DNA from: JAGWJU01 sp035533295
GTDB lineage: Bacteria > Elusimicrobiota > Elusimicrobia > UBA1565 > UBA9628
Direction: 5' to 3'
DNA: 31,354 nucleotides
Assembly (NCBI GenBank): GCA_035533295.1
Contig: DATLUA010000056.1
Coordinates: 1-31,354, forward strand
Below the pieces are notes generated by a model. The model searched no databases. It was not told the origin of the DNA and saw only the letters and a list, made by a program, of their open reading frames with translations. Positions 29,001 through 31,354 of this stretch are shown piece by piece (position 1 is the stretch's first letter; each line of letters opens with the position of its first letter). The translations under genes were made by a program, and so were the position numbers.

Positions 29001-31354
29001 CGAACACGAAGGTGTTGGTCGCGGCCGGAGCCTGGAACGCCCCCGCCCCGTTCTCGGCCACGGACACCACCGCATAGGCCTGTTGCGTCTGCCACGGCGG
29101 CAGGGTCGTGCTGTCGTGCCACCCCAAGGTTCCCGACGCCGTGATCGTCGTCACGGCCGCCACGAACGACGTGTCGTTCCAGTACGTGTAATCCGCCGGC
29201 GTGGCGCACGAAGGATCCGCGCCGCAATCGATGATCTTCAGATAGACCGCCGAAACGCCGCTGGCCCCGGCCGCCGCCGTTCCCGTGATGCTCGCCAGGC
29301 TGTCGTAGGCCAGGCCATTGGCCGGCGTCGTGATTTTGGACGCCGGAATCTCCGTGTCCACCAACACCTCGAACGACGATATCCCGACTCCGTACGTCGA
29401 CTGGGTGTTGACCGCCTTGTCCGTGCCTTGCGCCAGAATCAGGTAGGTATGCCCCGTGATCACATCGCCGCCCAGCGCCCCCGAGCCGGTGTAGGTCCAC
29501 GTGGCGGACACCACCCCCGTGGTGCCGGTCGAAGCGGCCAAGAAGCCCTCGGACGCTCCGTTGAAGCCCGTGCCGTTCCACCAGCCCGCGCCGGGACCCT
29601 GGGTCTCGTCGTGAATGGCCACCTGCACCGAACCCACGCCCGAAAAATCGTCCGTCGCCGTGCCGGAGAGCTCAGCCAGGCTCGAAACCTCGGTCGGGTT
29701 CCCGGCGTAGGAAGGCAGCGTGATGCCGGCCACGGGCGCCACGTTGTCGAAGGAGAACGTTGAGCCCCGCGCGTTGAACCAGGATTCCACGTTGCCGGCG
29801 TTGTCGGCGCCCTGCGTGGTGATGTAATAGGACGCCCCCGAAGTCAGCTTGTTGCTCTGCAACGCCGTATAGGTCCATGACGAAGGGTAAAGATTCGTGC
29901 CGAATTGCGCCGAGGGGCCGAAGCTGCCGATGGAAAAGCCCGTAGCCCCGTCCCACCAATTCCCGGTGTTGTTGTTCCGGATGGCGATGGAAACATTCTT
30001 GACGCCGGAACCGCCGCTGGGGTAGTTTGGATCCGCCGCGGTTCCCGTGATCTGGGACAGGGAATTGACGAACGTGCCGTCGGCGGGATTGGAGACGGAG
30101 CTTTGCGGCGCCTCGGTGTCGTAAAGGAAAGTTTTCGTATCGGTCGTCTCGTCAAAGTTCCCGGCCGAGTCTTCCGCGCGGGCGCTGACCACGTAGGTGT
30201 GCTGATCCAGGAACGTGTAGGCCGCGCTCCACACGCCCCAGTTTGCCGTGGTCGTCGCGGCGAACCAGGCGGTGTCTGCCGTCAAGCCGCTGCAGGTGCC
30301 GCCTTGAGCGCAATAATTGGTCAGGCTTTGATCGTAGACTCTCTCCTGGACCAACGCTAGCGGCGCCACGGCGGCGGCGGCGGTTCCGGTGATTTGCGCC
30401 AAGTTATTCTGATCTGAATTGACGGCGGCCGGCAGCGTAATTTTGGTCGTCGGCTGCGAGGTCGTATAAGTAAACGACGACTGCTTGGTGGCGGACACGT
30501 TGGTCGCCGCGTCGATGGAGCGGGCCTCGACCAGGTACTGGGTGCCGGACACCCAGGAGGGCGTCGAGGAATAGACCCAGGCGCCCAGGCTGCCGCCCAC
30601 GGAAATCCAGTAGGGGGGCGTCCCGTTGATCCAGGACGATCCGGTCCACACCTGGGTCTGCGTGGAAATGCTCACATCCACCTCGTTGACCACGCCGGGC
30701 GGCGTGTCGTTGGCGGTCCCCGCGATGCTCAGGGGCGTATTGACGTAGGAATTGTTCGCCGGCGCCGAAATGCCCACCGTCGGATTGGTGATGTCGTAGG
30801 TGAAGCTTCCCAGGTTCTCGATTCTCGTGTTGCGCGCGTTGTTGACCATCTGAACCTGGACGGTATACTGCGTCCCGTCCGCGAACAGATTGTTGAACGT
30901 CGCCGTGCTGAGGCTCCAGGTGTCCGGCGAGCCGCCGCCGCCGTAAACGTAGCTGCTGGTGGTGTAGTAAACCGCGCTCGCGCCGACAAAGCCCGTGCCG
31001 TTCCACCAGCCGCCGACGCCGCCGCTTGAAGACACCGCGATGCCGAGGCTGGAGATGCCGGCCGGAGAATCATAGGCCGTTCCCGAGATGCTCGCCACGG
31101 AAGCATTGATGTAGGCCGGCGTGGTCAGCGCGGCGGAGGAAACGCCCGCGTCGTAGGTAAAGGACGATTGGGCCACGGCGCTCTGCGCGTTGCCCGCCAG
31201 GTCCGTCGCCGACGAATACACCACGTAGGTGTTCACGTTGGCCCACGGCGGCGTCCCGAAGCCGTAGCTCCACGCCCCCGTCGACCCCTGCGCCGCGAAC
31301 CACGCCGCGCCCTGCGACCCCAAATCAAAACTGTTGTTCGAAACGTCGTACCAC
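5083..31354 (-). CDS. Giant multidomain surface/secreted repeat protein (5' end outside window)
   Basis: The frame ends with TAA at 5085-5083 and is open to the right edge: 8,756 full codons without a stop. A TTG at 31323 is not a real start, because the codons upstream of it (WYDVSNNSFD) continue an Ig-like repeat. No enzyme domain is visible. Order from N to C: about 32 Ig-like repeats with the marks 'P..G....L..ISGTA.D..SGV', 'YWNG..F' and 'A.D.AGN....S.TF.FD'; about 17 invasin/filamin-like repeats; about 8 repeats with Asp-rich loops; an EF-hand/TSP3-like stretch; a fibronectin-III-like domain; and a YPNPF / FlgD-like C-terminus. Composition is rich in Ser, Thr, Gly, Ala, Asn and aromatics. 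Cysteines are few and come in pairs, which fits export. A role as a very long adhesive or structural surface fibre is inferred. The signal peptide would lie off the window. The next gene, sufB, starts about 60 bp downstream. Confidence 0.96.
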   Translation of the reverse strand, partial: WYDVSNNSFDLGSQGAAWFAAQGSTGAWSYGFGTPPWANVNTYVVYSSATDLAGNAQSAVAQSSFTYDAGVSSAALTTPAYINASVASISGTAYDSPAGISSLGIAVSSSGGVGGWWNGTGFVGASAVYYTTSSYVYGGGGSPDTWSLSTATFNNLFADGTQYTVQVQMVNNARNTRIENLGSFTYDITNPTVGISAPANNSYVNTPLSIAGTANDTPPGVVNEVDVSISTQTQVWTGSSWINGTPPYWISVGGSLGAWVYSSTPSWVSGTQYLVEARSIDAATNVSATKQSSFTYTTSQPTTKITLPAAVNSDQNNLAQITGTAAAAVAPLALVQERVYDQSLTNYCAQGGTCSGLTADTAWFAATTTANWGVWSAAYTFLDQHTYVVSARAEDSAGNFDETTDTKTFLYDTEAPQSSVSNPADGTFVNSLSQITGTAADPNYPSGGSGVKNVSIAIRNNNTGNWWDGATGFSIGSFGPSAQFGTNLYPSSWTYTALQSNKLTSGASYYITTQGADNAGNVESWFNARGSTFSFDNVAPVAGITLPSYAGNPTEVSSLAELSGTATDDFSGVGSVQVAIHDETQGPGAGWWNGTGFNGASEGFLAASTGTTGVVSATWTYTGSGALGGDVITGHTYLILAQGTDKAVNTQSTYGVGISSFEVLVDTEIPASKITTPANGLAYDSLASITGTAAAGASGVSAVYLKIIDCGADPSCATPADYTYWNDTSFVAAVTTITASGTLGWHDSTTLPPWQTQQAYAVVSVAENGAGAFQAPAATNTFVFDSSAPITAITYPIQGKGYGGPTTPTQISGTAQDQSPGAGLGAFYISLQQGSGNFWDWVNGGFALASEGTPGSSNAWLSTGTWSGQTGSTPWTVYFASTNYVSAHYTVHAIAVDKALPSANQENPGHYVTFAVDVVAPKTYVKIPANAGAYRTLPLISGTAQDDVSGVAAVQVCIKKFGGANDTEAGPGCTANGTDLFWNGSVFQVNPVPTYVVSNTTATFDNSVTTWTYSGVNWGATGVFRVMTQGVDQAGNTEVFGANGNAVFSIDNSPPVAGISTPRNGNYYKSLASLTGTASDMGCVGTSCTSPSPADSGIGSLDVKVAVSSGPGFTTWWNGSSWSSGQPVWNSANVTYSGADSGTWVWSAGLPSFNSGVQYVVLSSATDVAGNVQVSTAAGVTGNLFGFDSVAPSAGVTQPSDGSEVKSLASVSGTASDDYSGVASVSVEFGYVLGGVTHYWDGVSAYQTSPINLPGASFTGGTGPGYSSGTWSDANVPPPADLASGTTYFVAVQGQDNAGNLAVAFSSVTFLYDTQASSPTITAPVNGDYYGPATPLAAISGTAQAQPAGNPYAQLAQVQLRVEDHSDGIYWTGSSWTATVETWVPALGTGTWSYGQPGWSNGIEYEINARDIDLAQNVSSYSTATFVWDSSGPFVGLSVPDQAYEPAPLSTLSGTAADPVQGAPQNYYSGLTNVGVSIQCVSGSCGINGNFWNPASGKFDLVSENFMPATTPSLGAVPGPNSVSWTLTGASTPTWVSGAQYRVNAQARDAAANANVNLSSFTFTFNAIPPTVGITQPPIGTQYVNSLAAVTGTAAEGVGGNTPLAGVYVRLNNGSQYWDNSADAFDAIGANSAWYASSGTAPGFTAWNSTFAFSSFNDTQFEMDARALDLAGNYSTQYSTVTFFFDNVPPASGVSQPSNGSFVNSLGALTGTAQDNALGSGVSQVQLAVRDVATNQWWNGTNAFQSAFQPLSSTFYTSSWTYTSANLSASLQSGSSYYITTDATDKAGNAEGFFSARGSTFSFDDVAPVAGITLPSYAGTPTEVSSLAEISGTATDDFSGVGSVQVAIHDETQGAGAGWWNGAGFNGASEGFLAASTGTTGVVSATWTYTGSGALGGAVVSGHTYLIAAQGTDKALNTQSSYAVGVSSMEVLVDTTVPTSGITTPANGLAYNGLASITGTAAAGASGVSAVYLKIIDCGADPSCATPADYTYWNNPAFVAAVTTITASGTLGWHDSTTLPPWQTQQAYAVVSVAENGAGAFQTPASTNAFVFDSSAPISYVTFPAEGKGYGGATTPTQIQGTAQDQNPGAGLGALYVSLQEGGGNFWDWVNGSFSLASEGTPGSSNAWLSTGTWTGQTGATPWTVDFDSKNWTSGQSYTVHTIAVDKAHPSGNQENPGSYRHFSVDTQPPKTYVAAPSNNGAYRTLPLISGTAQDDLSGVAQILACIKKFNCANDTECSPGCSMAGGDLYWSDASHSFQGLVSTFVVTVTTPTATPFGTAVTTWTYSGVNWGLTGVFRVETEGIDQAGNIESAGGTPPQNNVAFSLDNSPPVAAVVTPQDGHYYNSLSQLTGTASDMGCVGTSCTNPSPADSGIGSLDVKVAVSSGPGFTTWFNGSSWQTTPFYNTVSYNGADSGTWLWNLGAGAPWVSGAQYLVLSSATDVAGNVQVSTAAGVTGNLFGFDNVAPLAGVTQPGDGSEVKSLASVSGTASDDYSGVASVNVQIGHIQVGTTYYWTGTVNLPNDTFQATVTNLAGSFTGGAGPGYSSGTWSYADANLNSKLVSGTTYFVAVQGQDNAGNLAVAFSSITFLYDTQSSSPTITAPVNGSFYGPATPLAQISGTAQAQPAGSPYAQLAQVQVRIEDTIHTNYWTGSSWTATAETWNTAAGTASWSYAEPGPGWSGGIQYEVNARDIDEAQNVSSYSTATFVWDSTAPLVQLSVPDQAYEPAPLSTLSGTASDPGTLGLYSGLKSIGVAIQINPLSAGNYFDPTNGRFDISGSPSYIPVTTAVPGLPSQSANTVAWTLTGVSTPTWVSGTQYGVSVQAYDVANNVNVIVSSFVFTYDASIPQVAVDTPAYGSRWNEFTVVSGTSSEASPGAISLVQLRIQVDNPIPADYLDPSNLTFDCPNFEDCPTGSGREGWINAATSNGWLNWSLSSAVVYQSGNEYSFQARAEDSAGNFSIQYSTALATFDDTPPLVQVGTSSTAGWPVSFSSVSSLTSGLSTGAVFGLSWDRTGNGYNTGSVSAINVVLERLDTNQYWTGSAWNSSFAQVTPGNPGVQIWPSSWDVTSSALPTPAQLNSGTSYYLSVQGYDDALPAPGNQQPYGQQSSTFTADMDAPVAGVVAPSSGSVVASLSQIRGTAMDALSGIAAAAQVQVAMEDLTTGGCWNGLGGAGGTFTAVGCPIFYSINWDPSLSGVFVGAAPGVTQNWSIAAPTLTEAKNTFVIWARAQDNAVPVGNKLAASDPRISSTTFVFDPTQPQASITRPPALPAAGAYLNASPFPVAGAAHDDYGIAFASVAFQEANTGMYYDWTASTFSSVTPVWADAPFAGTAPNFTFSVIGATLAATTGRNYNIYAQVGSLAGIQYESAASPFNYDTTAPSALTAYPANNGFFNDVSSVTGSAVDPGAGGSGVAGVQVEIQNPSSLCWDGGSWGSCGGASWMTATLTAPDQPSTNWSLTAGLPPSNNTTNGFQQDLKYTVLSRAYDVASNTQTVATSNSFTFDISSPVVSIQAPVNGGYLSALPAISGTAQDDPSYVQVNVNYPLVRIEDTALNVYYDTATSAFDIPDAQRGTAWIVTPDSSSSGGLFSWALNTPAIGWQDGNQRYRIDAKAMDLAGNYTLASATFTFTKEAPYSAVTYPSPSGATFSSMSAIVGVSSDSFAPITQVSILMWYASGGTTYYWSPVAPHWAAVTPTFYNIANSNGPAGAVNNWTYPNSDFVDPSSATFAWHGNDGGDGHVFNIVTQAQDQAGLTQTVYSTVTFRFDNVPPTSGPSVPIPNSAYAASALTTLSGTAADDVSGVNTILTAILDQETTTYFNGTSWDSSVHWINTSQCGDCVLSSTWSFSNGSLSWINGNHYVVFSSATDNVGNLQSAAGESEVLIDTVPPTSFLDSGVGQINNGGSNNDTQDINGGATDPGFTSGISGAGAGVYPGASPTWQKGGIQVAVFQDTGASLGVGPLTFGGWGSAGYFWNGSTWAAVSGGVQWVNATYGSDGLGDWTYKGLECSGGNPCWVDGQQYALWTRAIDNAGNVQSIISAGPVFYISAPAQSFRVTASSNPALAGTVQSVTVEAVSGLNGTGSLASSYNGKVNFYVDGIPPASNGPETMLNGLLPSSYTFTTGVGADNGVHIFGGLKLTKAGARTLEVQDSVQTGIFGQAGVTVQPAAAYQIQVVAPGQNADPGNLADNGASQAPSISTAGVVNSFLVRVTDQYWNLAVSSTVSVNAQDSDPNNNYLGYEGPQTFTSSKTIADEFTTAGSQTLSIVGAGVYPNADNPSAAITVNPGSATQLVVAMPGEALDQGKAGVAPFGLSGSSGPLEAGLPFGATVYAVDPFFNLDSSATFNVTAGIFNDPYSLGGGVQPLASGATEFTFTPIIAQPAQVEAQSGSLPPATSVYYTLPAAVWWNAPVKLQLLAQGQTAAPGKPPYTANPTAGGRGVTVPTTLTAGVTTYLTVNVVDNYYNVVKGTTPFLDQFALPASSYDPVAQMNFPSDSGSQLRGYEPAPDQLSLANGTTVFSYLPVTANLSPGATVQIVDTGATAFSADQVSGIPINPGAAVALQLLVPSEQASPGSLAPGKTGTAGPLTAGDSYSIGVRSVDQFWNSANSGDRVGLLDNDVYSTVPGSQILSAGQTTFSGFVPSASTGDLTVTAYDVSANLSSQTDSGITVEPGAPTKVVFVFPGETRVNGKTSWPYGVTGSASTQTAGAGFTASIYATDANYNWVSYSTITTTLNLNSDDSNASNPWNGLGSNQFTLTDGSATVAVPATSPASTGPNGVRTVDSYPDATRTLTATTASGSPSLQPSSGSFTLQPGTPYNLLVLMPSEVAAPGTTNGTGRTGSAYTVPAGQPFPVVVDITDPYWNLEPGTSQQVNLYSDDPKAVISPASQLITSSGTFLVTLQKAGTTKIWAKVSAPIDYSLALDSSSAINVTAGTPYQVLVALPGQSFDQSVPGGVTGEPTAIAAGQPYDVIAAIADQFGNVVNNSGSPDSIQILTPTDPYAPAVSTGAVNLASGETNPIPVYLHTAAPTAISTAPAQLMGEDVNGLQNGISSTFTVTAAPAVGFQLALGGQNAVPGAGNYLGQAGPVSYGMSGAVSTPTAGVPFSMSINLVDNYMNIVPVSTSVYVYTNDVYAPAPGTVTLNFGSFSSSMTLVTKTPLAGVAVSSPASSVCSGNAPTDQCLLGAAQSPAFKVFASTAAYLEVVLPGETQVNGKYDVPPHGRSGTPTPDVVPASMSADVYLVDSYYNVVTGLTGANQDSNPPQAAMPTVQLTMPTDSQAVPPAAQPLTNSGFFTFALQPLTADVSTYTIVASTTPASSVSFSSGTSTPFWVLPGPAYYLQFTSVPSTATAGTAFPVGLTAYDQYKNIVSTGPNNYTGIVDFTAQIYAPPQNYSFVPPSVQFSSSSNHGVMPSATLVTLDKAGSQYIHAYDGLDAAVNTNVSPYVADPIITVQAAPLNRVLVNPTDYTQVPAGQTVNPGCIELSAQLTDAYNNPLTGGQAVVVSTALVSGTTGYIAVNYGQSLGTLGSQNGSCDASNGWVDVGGSTVVYSDANGQVGVSTPAIAYVVSPHAGLNGNPGDSARVWIDTAAPPASLVYGGPYIGVDGSETKDISGQLSTIGGPASGLIFVSSQSEAYVGITSPLGAGAAYSVERVDDFGNVTCDGSDIVTLQVYDPGNIHNSNGFIDSLGGNPGNYPYYGFRDSANSAFTQGPPGGMPSGNLADNPPCAGPALSYSFRYHDTMSSYSGVSPSSNTAEGGRPGHWTLQISLDGNVVLQPTIRMDPYTPTQLGFKNSPNSQIAGEDVNALAALQPFLAEVQDEFFNPSVTTATISVSLSTAVRTPSALNDYVGFSVSTAQVFGSRLTAPSFVSSTDTVTIPLDAYQTTFYYLDTNASENYASTAPVIAISAFLPSVGLVATQQSVTVTPGDIDNIFLSQNGGGGALLAGATSQPFVFDLRDYFGNPAPLINGEVSSPPAIFQLTSDSLGRVQFSSGSPGGFTLQPGTATVDVGRSSATFYMIDTLLSAPTHQLFITDWNHLDPITHLPGASSWEMAVATYTVSPGPPAQIGWVTPSRRLIAGTTVQYYPDYTLGVTTPTVVSAALEDQFGNVTTSTATYTIMYNASHPTGGNTAHFGSDPTQVIVATSPSSAWPQVGPPGSGSNFDVTLLGGTGLSRAPAYMWDTQAGTVTVSAQAQDSLGVNAFPAISQNEIITPDLAYYITIHHPYPLSSPLKVGQQGQIVRTQTLLDGTTAQWGVDIRDKFGNIAAGDPVNGNYFAGAVYFGTSGSTATVTIRDLETSTTYHEFVPADQGIYTDMGIEDLAEETLEVSATDYNNPGIFGFTDDFGRTDLFQGNAYYHSDGPIYTAGVVMTPNSLAPTSPLTAQQLALWPNAVTDIHQGDSDVPMMALNLVQQPQAYTASLAQLIVHNNPAGNLNPAYVTRVSLYWDGSQEDKFDPANNTLVATGTYNSFDDSWHFGDPTQGETPINIANPAAAAIPSAASGKPNYYFVAVNISSTIPVGTLPASFGMDLQNTSDIIMSTANPASQVGVSINGFPFYTSTSTVLPSQAQVNATGYSINAYWQPSGAPSPSTYTYVDQGALNVGVLALQFWTDQYTAAIQKIIVIDNGDPAPYQDITGVNLYLCTDVTSNPNNCSGSFIPSVDLLVASGTFVAPNDYAALTLSNPTGVNGTVTTSTHTYFISYSYAPTATVTTCPGGSCTPTPSPEVTRSDIILVPGDGTLGNVPSLSSATPVDIDATPNVAEISGWATAGSTSVPSALTQSATSQAVVMMTLQAISGADQWAGLKLDRWEPSGENGGSPMINIATDVVNIQVWLDSNHDGVLDAGDAFLSNPSDVNTFPITTLTAPLGASDPVPENITVADAAGMYPRDDPWKNTTWNPLGHDPVERLVINDNQTDPAKKEVVLCTGGITGAVFNNCYRGQEGTSETAWSSGTIVSGPARIAIEGDLGLGYQTISTAPINAFVSFSLAPFATVSNNANLGLIIPNTTYFLIPAPKSMTPYGPVAVSTPSTVALVPVVNHYPDVVTVVATNTVDVPFLQQNSTDAVASFTLNTSISDGLLRWMVVYATGTATGGNTVSPDVDLVSLWYDANGNGIFDDCDTGPPNCDVMIGSGTFGDYGGIPLEAQINLASAYHLLPPTQRFFLAYHITPTALPTDPLTFQPRTLGVQIFASTVGVSNSGSFPTGSPVVDNPALNAIELPDTYDTSSKLPFTSLDRDIIASSQTLNVLATPYFSSPSGSFPAPTLSNNVPLEAAGAVDPQWVVSSTAGLPSPLPGATNYALVDNEIISYDGYGAGPALLGVTRGQLNSIVVAHSSGAVLSPMISQGVVNEAIMKLQVWAQSSEIEWSTMTLERYLPPSLNGQDQDVSGIKLWESDTPLDGYAFHRNPATGSDAGDLLMGSSTLGEPENTIGQAVINIADPNLGGQPYVIINTSTKTFYVSADIAASAKFSYATNSPPNEVIGIYAPAPAADFGLAPAAAGFTTTALAPVQSPTYVLAPTVNTITVTPAQVSGQTVVQNSTAVAMVRLQMATNDNTAIVQKIKLDHLMANGALDSDITAVKVWYDPDGSGQFDASVTTRAADGSYPSLVSFGNDTFSSGTVNIVLKTPIVVSTVPAYYFITYDYSQFAAIGSKDGVQIASAAYFAVQAPNQVVMSTNAFITNPLMQVQKVISHLTLGVDDLAASLGTVGQAQQNVAFLRFNLVTDQGLAPWRSLRVERGGGSQSPLTPLGQNTDVKFVHIYKDINQNDTLDSADLDISDANASLATAISSNTGVTYSTSGAVVSFSTFDMVVTSTQGFPVDNSGAPIGGDIYVGGAELMTFSGPGCQSAPTPGIDPATGKPCISIASRGNVLGQGATPILSWPAGTSVEKTDVFDQTNNNDNQAVVTLTADQLIGPTASTFFVSYDVGDAAVPNDLIGTNVRDGSWIGLPAGDVANEQVYLNETKTQPLGTATTGYPYVGTIVAISPISLSASGFTIAPSGASVGQQNVPLFEMQLHTSQNFVNIAGLQLKQLGTIQTSTTTGGGDGDLSNVSIWLDNGSGVFLPTVDKELGFALHGSSFAAGAAYVPLANNGIPYLTVSTAPTTIYIAGNIGTTDAAGQSTLGHSVGMEIPTFANIIAPNLEPIAAAANPAEQPPVQSALVPVVPLTVPSVMISSSLPPIIVTKGTTGAPPNTIGYPAYAKVDAVNCNNGKDATNPRNNICRDQNGDPLPDESKWICADGAAWLTNCSNMPPLIDINGDGVPDNFAFGSSTEPTSISLLGDGIPSRDMTGTGILDADYNNDGIVDMVFNNGFGGFQILLGENPADQGDTAQALPVPDQGFTPNGWSDTIDKLSALLPVISTGGIYQVAVGAYYDNPTSYSQVWSSVTATVVAQSIRGMGLEAYHVMQSNPNESLTNASVSGLALPVPHVTALTMALTPNTTSFTVADNSQLNLPGLVYVGSEIMRVQKGSDGHTLNVIYQSGDPAPYTGRGLRGSSPISHLLGEPVSDGAAIFFARFITSNGIVSSQRPILVYRVDPAAPAPPGAATPLEQNAQSYAVTWTAPTSVPPSGLSLYEIQERGGDPNDLSATVIWHTLNFLSATQNTSPDLTYIVGDPFYPGETPRPSGQFFSYRVRAVSNSGVYSAWSPLGVNVNTGGSESVISGVSNYPNPFDTRKGGPAGQTTIVYTLGANSNVTISIYDLLGYLVKTMNFSAGSSGGLEGPNYVAWDGRNGQGRYVSKGGYIARIQVSSPTGSATAIRKIGVIH
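5086..5410 (-). other. C-terminal YPNPF / FlgD-like Ig domain (secretion/anchoring type)
   Basis: The last hundred or so residues of the giant protein read SNYPNPFDTRKGG, then TTIVYTLGANSNVTISIYDLLGYLV, then YVAWDGRNGQGRYVSKGGYIARI and RKIGVIH at the end. This is the 'NYPNPF....T.I.Y.L.....V...IYD..G..V......G.....WDG.N..G..V..G.Y' domain found at the C-terminus of many secreted proteins, related to FlgD Ig domains and to type A type IX sorting signals. No secretion gene is in the window, so the export route is unknown. Confidence 0.85.
5425..5790 (-). other. Fibronectin type III-like domain
   Basis: The segment begins near PAAPAPPGAATPLEQN and contains YAVTWTAPT, LSLYEIQER, FFSYRVRAVSNSGVYSAWSP. 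The order of Trp in the B strand, the Y-E-I-Q strand and the terminal 'Y.VRAV...G..S.WS' is the FnIII layout. It directly precedes the C-terminal sorting-like domain, a common arrangement in secreted proteins. Confidence 0.75.
5850..6090 (-). other. Mini-domain insert 4 (RGLRGS type)
   Basis: The segment reads TTSFTVADNSQLNLPGLVYVGSEIMRVQKGSDGHTLNVI ... GRGLRGSSPISHLLGEPV (key parts VYVGSEIM and GRGLRGS). It is the clearest copy of the 'IG.EIM.V......L.V.RG..GT...H..G..V' pattern. It lies just before the fibronectin-III-like domain. Confidence 0.65.
6390..6820 (-). other. EF-hand / thrombospondin-3-like Asp-rich stretch
   Basis: The giant protein here has two Cys pairs (VNCNNG...NICRD and ICADG...TNCSN), then PLIDINGDGVPDNFAFG, LGDGIPSRDMTGTGILDADYNNDGIVDMVFNN in pieces. 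DINGDGVPD and DYNNDGIVD fit the D.N.DG..D calcium loop of dockerin, TSP3 or FG-GAP-type repeats, and 'NNGFGGFQILLG' resembles FG-GAP text. Calcium-dependent stiffening is an inference. Confidence 0.7.
7710..7960 (-). other. Mini-domain insert 3 (RGNVLG type)
   Basis: The segment reads MVVTSTQGFPVDNSG ... DIYVGGAELMTFSG ... ISIASRGNVLGQGATP ... WPAGTSVEK. It has the same order of elements as the other inserts, with a longer Cys-containing loop (PGCQ...GKPC) before the RG motif. It is inserted within the seventh Asp-rich repeat, before its last strands. Confidence 0.65.
9365..9545 (-). other. Mini-domain insert 2 (RGQLNS type)
   Basis: The segment reads VVSSTAGLPSPLPG ... YALVDNEIISYDG ... LLGVTRGQLNSIVVAHSSGAVL. 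This is close to the 'sGfP..G...I..EI......g..L.V.RG..GT...aH..Ga.V' pattern often seen in phage structural and other large proteins. It sits between two of the Asp-rich repeats. Confidence 0.65.
10500..10755 (-). other. Mini-domain insert 1 (RGQEGT type)
   Basis: This segment of the giant protein starts with ENITVADAAGMYP and ends with VFNNCYRGQEGTSETAWSSGTIV. The layout is 'V.DA..FP ... (I/V)...E.(V/M) ... RG..GT......G..V'. It is the most diverged of the four inserts and carries a Cys pair (LCTGG...NNCYR). Confidence 0.6.
12270..19218 (-). repeat. Tandem invasin/filamin-like Ig repeats (about 17)
   Basis: The first unit (about 19218-18870) has the 'YNGKVNFYVDG...YTFTTG.GADNGVHIFGGLKLTKAGARTLEVQD' layout known from bacterial Ig-like repeats. 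The following units centre on 'AG..F.V.V...D...N.V......V.....D........L..G...F......AG...' and end in 'V.PG.A'. Nine consecutive units (b to j, about 18880-15400) carry an extra element of the form V..PG[QE]...PG....G..G between the first strands, for example LLVPSEQASPGSLAPGKTG and VVLPGETQVNGKYDVPPHG. The last units (about 15400-12400) lose this element and use '...D.FGN' instead. The overall look is of Big_1/invasin-type domains, which usually form rigid extracellular stalks. Confidence 0.8.
22435..26286 (-). repeat. Higher-order repeat copy B (Ig-like domains 14-23)
   Basis: This is the second copy of the ten-domain block: 3,852 bp, 1,284 codons, directly adjoining copy A and in frame with it. 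The first domains are nearly identical to copy A. The last one (PQVAVDTPAYG versus PPTVGITQPPIG) keeps only the fold pattern. The two domains downstream (starting near 22434 and 22010) resemble the first two of the block (WPSSW...SGTSYYLSVQG; PVAGVVAP...DALSGI), so a third, decayed or partial copy may follow. Confidence 0.9.
26287..30108 (-). repeat. Higher-order repeat copy A (Ig-like domains 4-13)
   Basis: This is a 3,822-bp (1,274-codon) block of ten Ig-like domains, beginning with PQSSVSNPADG and ending before PASGVSQPSNG. Its domains match the domains of the next block one by one and in order. Shared landmarks include GITLPSYAG, CGADPSCATPADYTYWN, GKGYGG.TTPTQI, AYRTLPLISGTAQDD, MGCVGTSCT, DGSEVKSLASVSGTASDDY and VPDQAYEPAPLSTLSG. 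Matching anchor points are offset by 3,804 to 3,840 bp. Confidence 0.9.

Larger units (their letters stand above)
19219..31354 (-). repeat. Tandem Ig-like repeats (31 complete plus 1 partial) in the giant protein
   Basis: Each unit is about 105-135 residues. It begins with 'P...I..P..G.....L..ISGTA.D' (strands A/B), has a central 'V.V.I.D.....YWNG..F', then 'W.Y......SG..Y.V...A.D.AGN' and ends with 'S..TF.FD...P'. Unit starts lie near 31130, 30783, 30460, 30108, 29740, 29350, 28990, 28600, 28193, 27783, 27408, 27060, 26650, 26286, 25938, 25548, 25185, 24790, 24370, 23960, 23570, 23225, 22825, 22434, 22010, 21590, 21225, 20850, 20465, 20050 and 19700. A fragment lies before 31140. The pattern resembles bacterial Ig-like (Big-type) surface domains; the exact family cannot be settled by eye. 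The last unit is the longest and least regular. Confidence 0.88.

Noticed and set aside
22435..30108. CRISPR-like or transposon repeats suggested by the repeated DNA
   Set aside because: The repeats are in frame, hundreds of bases long, and encode matching protein domains. No short repeat/spacer array, transposase or terminal inverted repeats are present.
31321..31323. TTG at 31323 as start of the giant gene
   Set aside because: Ten further in-frame codons upstream encode WYDVSNNSFD, a normal part of the Ig-like repeat, so the gene continues past the window edge.
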